DNA of 46,415 bases, from contig JAJCZZ010000054.1 in assembly GCA_029262115.1 (NCBI GenBank), positions 1 to 46,415 on the forward strand, read 5' to 3'. The position numbers were made by a program, and so were the translations under genes. The number at the start of each line of letters is the position of its first letter. Position 1 is the stretch's first letter. The stretch is from Gemmatimonadota bacterium. GTDB lineage: Bacteria > Gemmatimonadota > Gemmatimonadetes > Longimicrobiales > Gaopeijiaceae. Below, piece after piece: positions 34,537 to 42,800 of the stretch. Below the pieces are notes generated by a model that searched no databases, had not been told where the DNA came from, and saw only the letters and a list, made by a program, of their open reading frames with translations.

Positions 34537-35873
34537 CGGACGACTCTCACCGCACGGGCTGTCACTCCCGGGTCCCCAGCCACCGCGGGCGGAGGTCCCA
34601 GCGCGCCATCCCCCTGGCCCGTGCCGTCGCTCCCACCGGGCTCCCCGGACGGGAGTTGCCGGCCCGCAATGAACTGGCTGAGAAGTGCAACGCCCGTGAA
34701 CCAGATCAGGGCATTCCCGAGAAAGCGATGGGTACGGAACGCGAGCACCACTGCCAACAGGAAGTCGATGTATACGATGAGCCAGAACAGATTCGCCCCG
34801 GTCCGGAAGCGCCGGTACACCACGCCCACGAGAGCCCCGTACACCATCGGCATGACCAGGAGACCACCGACACCGAAGTCGAAATAGAGGAACGACAAGA
34901 AGGTCGGCGTATTGTGGGTGCCGTACATGTAGCTGATCTGATCGTCCACGACGCGGGTGCCGGGCGCGAACGTCTTGGGCAGATCGTAGCTGTTGAGCCC
35001 CATGTTCAGGGGGCTCCCGCCCCGCTCCAGCGTGTACTGAAGGTTCTTGAAGCTCGCCGCCGTGTGGGCCCAGGCGGTGGCCGGTGCGCTGAGATCGATG
35101 CGTGGATTCACGAGACTCGGGTTCACCTCGTACATCGTCCGGCGGAAGCTCTCGATGACCGTGAAGACCGTGAGTGCGACCGCGACCGCGGCCACCATAT
35201 GGCGGACCTTCACCCTCGTGGGGCGATAGAAGAAGAAGATCAGCACCCACGCCAGCGCGGTCATGGGCGACACCCGCACCCCCGCGAACATCAATTGGAA
35301 CACGCTGGCGAGCCCCGTGGCCACCCACAGGATGCGCTCCGAACGTCCCTTCACGTGGAGCACCAGCATGGCCGAGAAAAGGGCGACCGCATAGTGGAGG
35401 TCGTATACGTATCCGAGAAGGGGGAGCTTGAACTCCGTACGGAGCGAGTCGATGCGCGGGCTGAAGAGGGGAATCGCCCCCGCCCTCTGGACGAAGTACA
35501 CCGTCATCAGTGACGCCAGGACGAACATCGTGACGGTCAGCGGCTTCAAGCGATTCCACGCGATCCCGTTCTCCAGGCGCCATCCGATCCGCTCGCGATC
35601 CAGCCGGCCCATTCCCGGGTCCGCCAGCCAGAACCCCAGGGCGAACGACGCGAGGGCGGCGAGGACGACCACGTAGGTGAGAACACCGAACGGCTCGGCG
35701 TAATACGGCTCGTCGTAGGTGCGCGAGACGTTGACGTGCGCGAACCCGAAAATGACGAGCCAGAACACGGTGAAGATCGCCAGCGGGTGGAGCGCGTCGT
35801 CCGTGCGTCGGTAGAGCAGCACGTACGCACCCACTCCGAGGGCGGCGAAAATGGATCCGAAAATGGCGTCCAA
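34533..35873 (-). CDS. O-antigen/capsule polymerase (Wzy-like)
   Basis: A 446-residue membrane protein with about ten to twelve helices and a large periplasmic loop (~225-300; VNPRIDLSAPATAWAHTAASF, SYMYGTHNTPTFLSFLYFDFG), as in oligosaccharide repeat-unit polymerases. Primary sequence is poorly conserved in this family, so the call rests on topology, the TPTFLS..YFDFG region and operon position. The start is TTG at 35873, with GGAG a few bases upstream. It is the first gene of the minus-strand polysaccharide operon, behind a predicted promoter at 35953-35982. The Gly/Ser/Pro-rich C-terminus is cytoplasmic or disordered. Confidence 0.78.
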   Translation of the reverse strand: MDAIFGSIFAALGVGAYVLLYRRTDDALHPLAIFTVFWLVIFGFAHVNVSRTYDEPYYAEPFGVLTYVVVLAALASFALGFWLADPGMGRLDRERIGWRLENGIAWNRLKPLTVTMFVLASLMTVYFVQRAGAIPLFSPRIDSLRTEFKLPLLGYVYDLHYAVALFSAMLVLHVKGRSERILWVATGLASVFQLMFAGVRVSPMTALAWVLIFFFYRPTRVKVRHMVAAVAVALTVFTVIESFRRTMYEVNPSLVNPRIDLSAPATAWAHTAASFKNLQYTLERGGSPLNMGLNSYDLPKTFAPGTRVVDDQISYMYGTHNTPTFLSFLYFDFGVGGLLVMPMVYGALVGVVYRRFRTGANLFWLIVYIDFLLAVVLAFRTHRFLGNALIWFTGVALLSQFIAGRQLPSGEPGGSDGTGQGDGALGPPPAVAGDPGVTARAVRVVR

Positions 35874-35952
35874 GGGACTCCGGGACAGTCGGGCGGCGGG
35901 CGGTAGAAGCTCCAGGGAGGGCCGATCCGCGCCCTATACCAGGGGCAGGGGA

Positions 35953-35982
35953 AAAGTACCGTGTTCGTAAGGGGCCGGTCAA
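35953..35982 (-). promoter_or_regulatory. Predicted promoter of the polysaccharide operon
   Basis: On the minus strand TTGACC (35982-35977), an 18-base spacer and TACTTT (35958-35953) form a sigma70-like promoter. Predicted start is near 35946, with a leader of about 70 bases before TTG 35873. It faces away from the wza promoter 33 bases away. Confidence 0.5.
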
Positions 35983-36014
35983 CCGAGAGGCCCACTCCGG
36001 CACGGCTTTTCGCC

Positions 36015-36043
36015 TTGCCGGCCCCACCCGCCAGGGCTACACT
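36015..36043 (+). promoter_or_regulatory. Predicted promoter of wza-wzc
   Basis: TTGCCG (36015-36020), a 17-base spacer and TACACT (36038-36043) form a sigma70-like promoter. Transcription would start near 36050, about 60 bases before the ATG at 36110. Confidence 0.5.
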
Positions 36044-36109
36044 ACTTTGCTGTACCGCAACCGTGAAACTCGAGCCCTCAGCGCCCTGCCGCACGCCGGG
36101 GCGACATCC

Positions 36110-36739
36110 ATGACACGAACTTTTCTTGGGGTCCTCGCACTCCTGTCCGTCACGGCCGGAGTCGCCTCCGCACAGTCCTCGCCGGCCGATGCGCCGCCGC
36201 CCACTCGCTCACTCCTGCCGGGTGACGTGATTCGCGTGGCGATCTGGCAGGAAGAGGACCTCTCGGGTGACTTCGTGGTGGACGGCGACGGCTCCGTCGT
36301 CCTTCCCCTCCTGGGCCGCCGGCAGGTCGTGGGCGTCGAGCCGGACGACCTTCGAGCGCAGCTCACCGAGGAGTTCGCCGACTACCTTGTGAACGTCGCC
36401 GTCAACGTTACGCTCCTCCGCCGGGTCGTGGTGCTCGGCGAAGTTCGCGTTCCGGGCCAGTACACCCTGGACACCACCCAGAGCATTGCCGACCTGATCG
36501 CGCGTGCACAGGGCATCACGTCGGACGGGAACGCGAACGACATTCGGCTGATCCGGGACGGGCAGTCCTATCGAGCCAACCTCAGCGGCGCCTCCAGCCT
36601 CGGGGACGCGGGCATCCGCTCCGGAGATCAAATCATGGTCGGGAAGCGAACCTGGTTCTCCCGCAACTTCTCGTCGATCGTCGGCATGGCCTCTCTCGTC
36701 GCCAACGTGGTCACCGTGATCATCGTTTCAGGCAACTGA
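36110..36739 (+). CDS. Polysaccharide export protein (short Wza type)
   Basis: A 209-residue exported protein. The signal MTRTFLGVLALLSVTAGVASAQ is cleaved by signal peptidase I type; no lipobox Cys is present, unlike E. coli Wza. The Poly_export domain (~33-110: LLPGDVIRVAIWQEEDLSGDF, GVEPDDLRAQLTEEF) is followed by one SLBB domain (~112-185: VVVLGEVRVPGQYTLD, LIARAQGITSDGNANDI). The protein is about half the length of Wza and ends in a hydrophobic segment (SSIVGMASLVANVVTVIIV) that may anchor it or complete the export channel. Start ATG 36110 was chosen over the frame opening at 36047 because it begins the signal peptide. wzc follows after four bases. Confidence 0.87.
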   Translation: MTRTFLGVLALLSVTAGVASAQSSPADAPPPTRSLLPGDVIRVAIWQEEDLSGDFVVDGDGSVVLPLLGRRQVVGVEPDDLRAQLTEEFADYLVNVAVNVTLLRRVVVLGEVRVPGQYTLDTTQSIADLIARAQGITSDGNANDIRLIRDGQSYRANLSGASSLGDAGIRSGDQIMVGKRTWFSRNFSSIVGMASLVANVVTVIIVSGN

Positions 36740-36743
36740 CGTC

Positions 36744-39146
36744 GTGGCCGAGAACGGACACGGTACCCGCCCGCCGCAGCGCCCTCCCGAGGTCGAATCG
36801 AGCGACGTCCGACTGCGGGACCTGGTCCACCTCGTCCGGCGCAACCTTCTGCTGATCTCGGCCATCGCCGGGGCAATCATCGGTGGGACGGCGTGGTGGG
36901 TCTGGACGTCGCCGCCCGTCTTCCAGGCGCAGGCGACCATCCACGTCGACCAGGACCGCGCCGCCTCGGCCGACCTGCCGTTCCTGGCGAATATGTTACA
37001 GAGCAGCGATGTCGAGACGGAGATGGCGCTTCTTCGGGCGCGCAGCATCGCCGAGGAAGTCGTCCGTCGGCTGAGCCTCCAGGCACGGGTGGTCGAACCG
37101 AAAGGCGTCTCACGAAACGGGCTCTTCGCTGAGATCGCGGCCGCGGCGAGCACGCAGAGCGAAACCTACACGTTCGAACGCCAACAAGACGGTCGCTACC
37201 GGGTGACGGCGAGCGACGACCGCGAGGTCGCGATGATCGCGCGCGGGGAGGTCGCTGTGTTCAACGGACTCCGGCTTGCGTTGACCGAGGTCGACCCTAC
37301 ACCTCCGGGGCGTAGCGTCTTCCCGGAGACGATCGTTCTTCAGGCCAAGTCGTTCTACGAGGCCGTGGACGACCTGCAGGGCGGGGTGAGCGTGGGGCGG
37401 CCGTACCGTGACGCGAACGTGGTCGCGGTGACCTTCATCGGACGCGACCCTCAACTCGTGCGAGACGTCCCCAACACGGTGGCCGCCCTGTACATGGAGG
37501 GGCGAAGGGAGGACAAGAAGACCGAGTCGTCCAGCACGGTGGCCTTCCTGAGCGACCAGATCGACGCGTACACGCTAGAACTGCGTCAAGCCGAGGACAA
37601 TCTCCTCGCCTTCCAGCAGGGCGAGCAGGTTGTGAACCTTCAGGCGGAGGGCGCCGAGCAGGTGCGGCGCCTGGTCGACGCCGAGGCCCGCAAGGACCAG
37701 ATCGATCAGGATCTCCGGACACTGACGACGCTGCTCCAGGAAATCGACGCGGCGCGTGCCAGCGACGATGTAGAAGCCAGCGCCGACGCGTTTCGGCGCC
37801 TGGCGGGCTTCCCGACCTTCCTGGAGACGCAGGCGGTCACCGAGATCATGACCCAGTTGAACGAGTTGGAGGCCAGTCGCACGGGGATGGCGCAGCGGCG
37901 TAGGGCGAATCACCCCGAGATGGTCGCACTCCAGAACTCGATCGAAGGGCTCGAGAACCGGTTGTACCAGCTCGCGCTCAACTACCGGAGCGGTCTGTCG
38001 TCCCAGCTTTCGGCGGTGGAAGAGAATCTGTCACGCTTCGGTGGCCAGCTCGAGGAGATCCCCCAAAAGGCAGTCCAGGAAGCTCGGCTCGAGCGTGAAA
38101 AGGAGGGGCTCGAGGAGATCTTCACACTGCTCCAGAGCCGCCTGAAGGAAGCCGAGATCGCGCAGGCCGTCGAGCCCGGCGACGTGCGGATGGTCGACTC
38201 GGCGGTCCTCCCGCTCCGCCCGATCCGGCCCCGGCGCGGACGGAGCCTGTTCCTCGGCGTCTTTTTCGGCCTGGTCGTCGGCGTGGCCGTCGCAGGCGCC
38301 CGTGACTACATGGACGAGACCGTCCACTCGCGGGACGAGGTGGTGAAGGTCACCAATCTGCCCGTGCTCGCCATGATCCCCCGGATCAAGGGGATCGGCA
38401 ATGGGAATGGGAAGCGGCTCCTTGGGCGGGACCGCGCCGTCGGAGATCGACTCGTCACACGAAACGATGTCGGCAACCCGGTTTCGGAAGCGTACCGCGC
38501 CTTCCGAACCAACATCACCTTCCTCGATCTCGACAATCCGCCCCAGATTCTGGTCCTGACGAGTCCGGGGCCCTCGGAAGGCAAGTCGACCAGCGCCGCC
38601 AACCTTGCCATCACCCTGGCCCAGCAGAGTACACGAGCCCTTCTCGTCGACTGCGACCTCCGGCGTGGAATCGTCCACCGCGTATTCGAGGTACCCAAGG
38701 AACCGGGTGTGACCGACATCCTCCTCGGCACGAGCAGCCTGGACGAGTCGATCCATTCCGTCGACGTGGGAGAGGGGAAGAGCCTCCACTTCCTCGCGAC
38801 CGGGACGCTCCCACCGAACCCCTCCGAGCTTCTCGGGTCACCCAGGATGCGTGATCTACTGAACAAGCTGAGGGAACGGTACGAGATCGTGATCCTGGAT
38901 TCGCCGCCGCTCAACCTGGTGACCGATGCCGCCGTGCTCGGGACGGTCGCCGACGGCGTTGTGATGGTGGCGCGGGCCGGCGCGACGGAGAAGGGCGCGC
39001 TTCGGTACGCCCAGGAGCAACTCGAGGCGGTGCGGGCGCCGATCAGCGGGGTGGTGCTGAACGACCTGGACTACTCGGGGCGCGGCAAGTACTACGGGAG
39101 CGGGTATGGGTATGGGTATTATTACCGCTACTACCGCGCCGACTGA
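36744..39146 (+). CDS. Wzc-type polysaccharide co-polymerase and tyrosine autokinase
   Basis: An 800-residue inner-membrane protein controlling polysaccharide length and export. The N-terminal Wzz domain begins after LRDLVHLVRRNLLL, with helix 1 at ~33-55. A long periplasmic coiled coil (~255-470) follows, and helix 2 lies near 495-515 (SLFLGVFFGLVVGVAVAGA). The kinase domain has Walker A around 606-616 (GPSEGKSTSAANLA), Walker A' near 633 (LLVDCDLRRG) and Walker B near 714 (IVILDSPP). The C-terminus is a tyrosine cluster (~778-798: YYGSGYGYGYYYRYY), the autophosphorylation site. The start is GTG 36744, four bases after the wza stop. The protein is full length and all kinase motifs are intact. 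Confidence 0.93.
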   Translation: MAENGHGTRPPQRPPEVESSDVRLRDLVHLVRRNLLLISAIAGAIIGGTAWWVWTSPPVFQAQATIHVDQDRAASADLPFLANMLQSSDVETEMALLRARSIAEEVVRRLSLQARVVEPKGVSRNGLFAEIAAAASTQSETYTFERQQDGRYRVTASDDREVAMIARGEVAVFNGLRLALTEVDPTPPGRSVFPETIVLQAKSFYEAVDDLQGGVSVGRPYRDANVVAVTFIGRDPQLVRDVPNTVAALYMEGRREDKKTESSSTVAFLSDQIDAYTLELRQAEDNLLAFQQGEQVVNLQAEGAEQVRRLVDAEARKDQIDQDLRTLTTLLQEIDAARASDDVEASADAFRRLAGFPTFLETQAVTEIMTQLNELEASRTGMAQRRRANHPEMVALQNSIEGLENRLYQLALNYRSGLSSQLSAVEENLSRFGGQLEEIPQKAVQEARLEREKEGLEEIFTLLQSRLKEAEIAQAVEPGDVRMVDSAVLPLRPIRPRRGRSLFLGVFFGLVVGVAVAGARDYMDETVHSRDEVVKVTNLPVLAMIPRIKGIGNGNGKRLLGRDRAVGDRLVTRNDVGNPVSEAYRAFRTNITFLDLDNPPQILVLTSPGPSEGKSTSAANLAITLAQQSTRALLVDCDLRRGIVHRVFEVPKEPGVTDILLGTSSLDESIHSVDVGEGKSLHFLATGTLPPNPSELLGSPRMRDLLNKLRERYEIVILDSPPLNLVTDAAVLGTVADGVVMVARAGATEKGALRYAQEQLEAVRAPISGVVLNDLDYSGRGKYYGSGYGYGYYYRYYRAD

Positions 39147-39198
39147 GAGGGCGGATCTCGGCGCAGGGCGTCGTTGGGCCGCGGTCTCGACTCACTGC

Positions 39199-39218
39199 GA
39201 CGTAGCTTGTGCTACGTC
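39199..39218 (+). terminator. Possible terminator hairpin after wzc
   Basis: An 8-bp perfect stem (GACGTAGC with GCTACGTC) and a TTGT loop lie 53 bases after the wzc stop. No run of T follows, so function as an intrinsic terminator is uncertain. Confidence 0.35.
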
Positions 39219-39268
39219 TCGTTCGCTCGCCTTGCCCGCCTAGCCCTGCATCCGAGCTGCGCCCTCTC

Positions 39269-39580
39269 AGACGGGTGGGTCCACCCTGTAGCTTCGGTGG
39301 ACGTTCGATGCGGGTGGGTTTTCGCATCGGTCGCGGCCGGCGTGACCAGCACGCCGGGGCGCTCGCTCGCTTCGACCTGATGGGCGGCGGTAACCGCTCG
39401 AGCGTCGATGCGTTGGGGTCGGCCGTTCAGATGGGTGGGTCCACCCGGTAGCTTCGGTGGACGTTCAATGCGGGTGGGTTTTCGCATCGGTCGCGGCCCG
39501 GCGTGACCAGCACGCCGGGGCGCTCGCTCGCTTCCACCTGATGGGCGGCGGTAACCGCTCGGGCGTCGATGCGTTGGGGT
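39269..39580. repeat. Pair of ~151-bp direct repeats, 160-bp spacing
   Basis: Copy 1 (39269-39419) and copy 2 (39429-39580) are over 90% identical, both running from an agaCgggtgggtccaccc-type start to gcgtcgatgcgttggggt. Copy 2 has one extra C. Each holds the inverted-repeat-like gtgggtccaccc and a ggcgtgaccagcacgcc hairpin. No coding content. Part of the unit (gtagcttcg) recurs just before the Fur-like site. Confidence 0.85.
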
Positions 39581-39686
39581 GCGTTCGCTCGGGGCGTCGA
39601 GCCAGGCCCGATGCCCCGGTGAATCCGACTCCCCCTTCTCCCCGCCCCTTCCCCGAACGACCGCGACCACGTAGCTTCGTGTCCAG

Positions 39687-39703
39687 TTGAGAATGGTTCT
39701 CAA
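39687..39703 (+). promoter_or_regulatory. Fur-box-like palindrome upstream of apbE operon
   Basis: TTGAGAA-TGG-TTCTCAA is a perfect 7-3-7 palindrome. Read as the 7-1-7 Fur pattern it is TGAGAAT-G-GTTCTCA, differing at one base from the TGAGAAT-N-ATTCTCA form common at ferric-uptake-regulated promoters. It lies 36 bases before the GTG of apbE, so binding would block transcription. No clear -35/-10 pair was identified, and the identity of the regulator (Fur or a relative) is an inference. Confidence 0.6.
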
Positions 39704-39739
39704 TCACAACGTCCGCGATCCACTTCGAACCCGGCTGTC

Positions 39740-40900
39740 GTGCCCGACACACACCCATCCGCCCTCGTGGCTTTGGCGTACAGGATCGTTCTGACTCTGG
39801 GGCTCACGTTTGCAGGCCTGGTCGCTCCGCACGCGGCCGCCCAGACGGGAACGTCGTCGGCCCCTCACCCGACGAATCCACCGGGCGGGAGCCAGCGGAT
39901 CGAGCGCCAGGCCAAAGTGATGGGCACGACGGCGTGGATCTCGGTGTCGGCGTCCTCAAGGGCGGACGCTCTTGAGGCGACAGAAGTGGCGCTCCTCGCC
40001 CTCGAAGAGACGGAAGCACTCCTCAGTACCTGGAACCCTGCGACGCCGCTGTCGGTCCTGAACACAGCCCCGGTGGAACGCCCCCTCGCGCTTCCGCCGG
40101 AACTCACGGGTCTACTCGCGGAGGCCGTGTGGTGGAACGAACGCACCCACCGTGCGTTCGACCCCGCGGTCGGCGCGCTGGTGGACGCATGGGGCCTGCG
40201 GGGCGCCCCGCGCGAGCCCTCCGCCGACGAACTGTCTGATGCCCTCGAAGCGACCGGTGCCCGGGCGTTCGCCATCGATCCGAATACCTCCTCGGCGACC
40301 CGACTCCACACCGACGCCTGGTTGGACGCCGGTGGATTCGGGAAGGGCGCGGGCCTGCGGAAAGTGGCCGGAAGGCTACGGGCGATGGGCATAACGAACG
40401 CCGTTCTCGATCTCGGCGGACAGCTCCAGATCGTGGGGGGCGGCTCACACGACGGGCCGAGTTGGACCGTGGACGTGGCGCACCCGGTCGAACGAATGAG
40501 GTCGGTGGCCCGCCTGCGAATCCGAGAGGCCTCCGTGGCCACGAGCGGCACATCGGAGCGCGGCGGACACATCCTGGACCCCCACACGGGCCGCCCCGTG
40601 CCGGCGTGGGGGAGCGTGACGGTTGTGGCGGAGGACGCGGTGGAAGCGGATATCCTGTCCACCGCACTCTACGTGATGGGGCCCGCAGACGGCATGACGT
40701 GGCTGGCCAGGCTCAATCGAGGCAAGAACGGTGGGGACGGGGTGATCGCGGTGCTGTTTCTGGAGATGCGGAACGGCTGCGTCGTCCCCACGTGGAACGA
40801 AGCGATGGATACTCTCCTGGAGACGGCGGCCGACGGCGCCGCACGTCCCCTGAACCTCATACATGAATCGAGAAGGGAAGACTCCTCATGCAATCTCTGA
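39740..40900 (+). CDS. apbE: FAD:protein FMN transferase ApbE
   Basis: A 386-residue exported enzyme that transfers FMN from FAD onto a threonine of target proteins. It has a signal peptide (RIVLTLGLTFAGLVAPHAAAQ), then the ApbE fold: MGTTAWISV near the start, AFDPAVGALVDAWGL, the conserved DAGGFGKG at 196-203, VLDLGGQLQIVGG, GGHILDPHTGRPV, and the metal-site region AEDAVEADILSTALYVMG. The start is GTG 39740, with GTG 39767 (before ALAYRIVL) as an alternative. It ends 13 bases inside the porin gene. The likely substrate is the FMN-binding protein two genes on. Confidence 0.92.
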   Translation: MPDTHPSALVALAYRIVLTLGLTFAGLVAPHAAAQTGTSSAPHPTNPPGGSQRIERQAKVMGTTAWISVSASSRADALEATEVALLALEETEALLSTWNPATPLSVLNTAPVERPLALPPELTGLLAEAVWWNERTHRAFDPAVGALVDAWGLRGAPREPSADELSDALEATGARAFAIDPNTSSATRLHTDAWLDAGGFGKGAGLRKVAGRLRAMGITNAVLDLGGQLQIVGGGSHDGPSWTVDVAHPVERMRSVARLRIREASVATSGTSERGGHILDPHTGRPVPAWGSVTVVAEDAVEADILSTALYVMGPADGMTWLARLNRGKNGGDGVIAVLFLEMRNGCVVPTWNEAMDTLLETAADGAARPLNLIHESRREDSSCNL

Positions 40901-42177
40901 ACACAAGTGGTCGCATTCTATCCGCTGTAGCCACGGCCGTGGTACTGGGGACAGCGACTCCGGCACCGATCCTCGCCCAGCAAGCGTCGGACTCCACAAG
41001 GCTCGTGGAGATGGAGCGGCGCATCGACGCCCTCGCCCGCGAACTCGAACGAATGAGTCTGGGGCGGGATGTCGTCATAGCAGACACCGCCATGCACGGA
41101 CTCGGGGCGGCGGCGTCCAAGGTGTATCGGGTCGACCGCGGTGTCTCGATCGGCGGATATGGTGAGGTCCTGTACGAGAACTTCTCCAGGGAGCGGCAGG
41201 ACGGCCTGCCGTCGGGGGCGGCCGACCGGGTGGACGCCCTCCGTGCCGTCCTCTACTTCGGGTACAAGTTCACCGATCGAATCCTGTTCAACTCCGAGAT
41301 CGAGATCGAGCACGCGAACGAGGCGTTTCTGGAATTCGCGTACATCGACTACAAGGTGAGCGAGAACGTCGGCGTTCGCGGCGGACTGCTCCTGGCCCCA
41401 CTCGGCCTGGTGAACGAGTTGCACGAACCCGCCGCGTACCTCGGCACGGAGCGGCCGGTGACGGAGCAGGTCATCATCCCCACGACGTGGAGGGAGAACG
41501 GGATTGGACTGTTCGGCGGAGGAGACGCTCTGGAATGGCGCGTCTACATGATGAACGCGCTGGACGGGGCAGGCTTCTCCGCGTCGGGGCTTCGCGGCGG
41601 ACGCCAGAAGGGTTCCAAGGCGTTGGCCGAGGACCTCGCGGTGGCAGGCCGCGTCGACTACGTGGGCACCCTGGGCCTGACCGTGGGCGGAGCGGCCTAC
41701 ACCGGTGGCGCAACACAGGCTCGGCAACTGGAGGGGCGGGACGTCGACGCCCGCGCCACCATCTGGGACGTTCATGCCGACTATCGGGTTCGAGGGTGGG
41801 ACCTACGGGCTCTGGTAGCGGGCGCGCACATCTCCGACGCGGCGGAACTCAACACCTTGAACGGGCGGGATGCGGGGTCCGGAGTGGCCGAATCCATGCT
41901 CGGATGGTACGTGCAGGGAGGATACGACGTCCTCCGCGCGACCGCGACGACCCACCAACTCACCCCGTACGTGCGCTACGAGCGGGTGGACACCCAGAAG
42001 GACCTCGCCGGCAACGATACCGTCTCCGATCCTGGGCTGGAGCGCTCGATCGTGTCCGTGGGGGCAGCGTGGAAGCCGGTTCCGCAGATCGTAGCGAAGC
42101 TCGGGTACCAGTTCCACGACAATCGCGCCGACACGGGCTTCGACCAGTGGAACATCCAGCTCGGGTGGCTTTTTTGA
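40888..42177 (+). CDS. Outer-membrane porin with N-terminal coiled coil
   Basis: A 429-residue exported beta-barrel. A signal peptide (ILSAVATAVVLGTATPAPILAQ) is followed by a short coiled coil (~36-60: DSTRLVEMERRIDALARELERM), then a barrel of alternating strands from GVSIGGYGEVLYENF onward, ending in WNIQLGWLF with a C-terminal Phe typical of outer-membrane proteins. It resembles OprO/OprP-like or carbohydrate-type porins in layout; selectivity cannot be told. GAAGGG lies about ten bases before the ATG. It overlaps apbE by 13 bases, and the next gene starts inside its end, so all are translationally coupled. Confidence 0.85.
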   Translation: MQSLNTSGRILSAVATAVVLGTATPAPILAQQASDSTRLVEMERRIDALARELERMSLGRDVVIADTAMHGLGAAASKVYRVDRGVSIGGYGEVLYENFSRERQDGLPSGAADRVDALRAVLYFGYKFTDRILFNSEIEIEHANEAFLEFAYIDYKVSENVGVRGGLLLAPLGLVNELHEPAAYLGTERPVTEQVIIPTTWRENGIGLFGGGDALEWRVYMMNALDGAGFSASGLRGGRQKGSKALAEDLAVAGRVDYVGTLGLTVGGAAYTGGATQARQLEGRDVDARATIWDVHADYRVRGWDLRALVAGAHISDAAELNTLNGRDAGSGVAESMLGWYVQGGYDVLRATATTHQLTPYVRYERVDTQKDLAGNDTVSDPGLERSIVSVGAAWKPVPQIVAKLGYQFHDNRADTGFDQWNIQLGWLF

Positions 42178-42800
42178 GGGCGGGCGCCGCGATCCTCGGG
42201 ATGAGCTGCCTGGCGGTCGGTCTTCCGGTGGCCGGCCAGAGTCTGACACAGGACGAGGCCCTGGCGCTCGCTTTTCCGGCGGCCGATACGATCGAGCGTC
42301 GGACCGCGTACCTCGACGACGCCCAACTGGAGCGGGCGGTGGAGTTGGCCGGAAGTGGCGTGGAGATCGCCTCGGGGGTGGTCACATACTACATCGCCGT
42401 CTCGGGCGGACAGGCCCAAGGCGTGGCGTACTTCGATCCACATCGTGTTCGGACGCTCCCCGAGGTTCTCATGTTCATCGTGGACCCAACCGGGCGCATC
42501 CGGCGGACGGAAGTCGTGCGGTTCGCCGAACCCGCCGAGTACCGTGCGCCCGAGGGCTGGTTCGAGCAGTTGGAGGGGCGGGCCCTCGATGACGCTCTCT
42601 CCCTCAAGGGGGAGATCCACAACCTGACGGGGGCCACGCTGACGGCCACGGCGGCGACCGGGGCCGCTCGGCGCGTCCTCGCGCTCCACGCCGTCATCGT
42701 GCCGTTCGGCTCATCCGCGGTCACGCCCCCCATGGCCCAACGTCCCGGAGCCGTCCGCAGGCCCGTCGGGCAGTCGACCGGAGGCCCGACTCGCCGGTGA
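42165..42800 (+). CDS. Exported FMN-binding-domain protein, probable ApbE substrate
   Basis: A 211-residue protein with a signal peptide (LRAGAAILGMSCLAVGLPVAGQ) and one FMN-binding domain (~65-180: VVTYYIAVSGGQAQGVAYFD, LMFIVDPTGRIRRTEVVRF, PEGWFEQLEG). The flavin site reads HNLTGATLT; Thr158 (codon 42636-42638) would carry FMN through a phosphoester bond. The usual Asp of the Dxx[ST]GA[ST] motif is His152. The start is GTG 42165, within the end of the porin gene; TTG 42174, which overlaps the porin stop as TTGA, is an alternative. The polar tail is unstructured. It would act as a periplasmic one-flavin electron carrier. Confidence 0.83.
   Translation: MAFLRAGAAILGMSCLAVGLPVAGQSLTQDEALALAFPAADTIERRTAYLDDAQLERAVELAGSGVEIASGVVTYYIAVSGGQAQGVAYFDPHRVRTLPEVLMFIVDPTGRIRRTEVVRFAEPAEYRAPEGWFEQLEGRALDDALSLKGEIHNLTGATLTATAATGAARRVLALHAVIVPFGSSAVTPPMAQRPGAVRRPVGQSTGGPTRR

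Larger units (their letters stand above)
39147..39739. other. Non-coding gap between wzc and apbE
   Basis: This stretch of 593 bases has no convincing gene. It holds a small hairpin (39199-39218), a pair of long repeats (39269-39580) and the Fur-like palindrome (39687-39703). Short open frames on both strands are repeat-derived: the same peptide appears in frames shifted between the two copies. Confidence 0.65.

Noticed and set aside
34537-36027. N-terminal extension of the GT4 frame to 36027
   Set aside because: It covers the wzy-like gene in another frame and has shadow composition; ATG 34536 matches the family N-terminus and overlaps the wzy stop by four bases.
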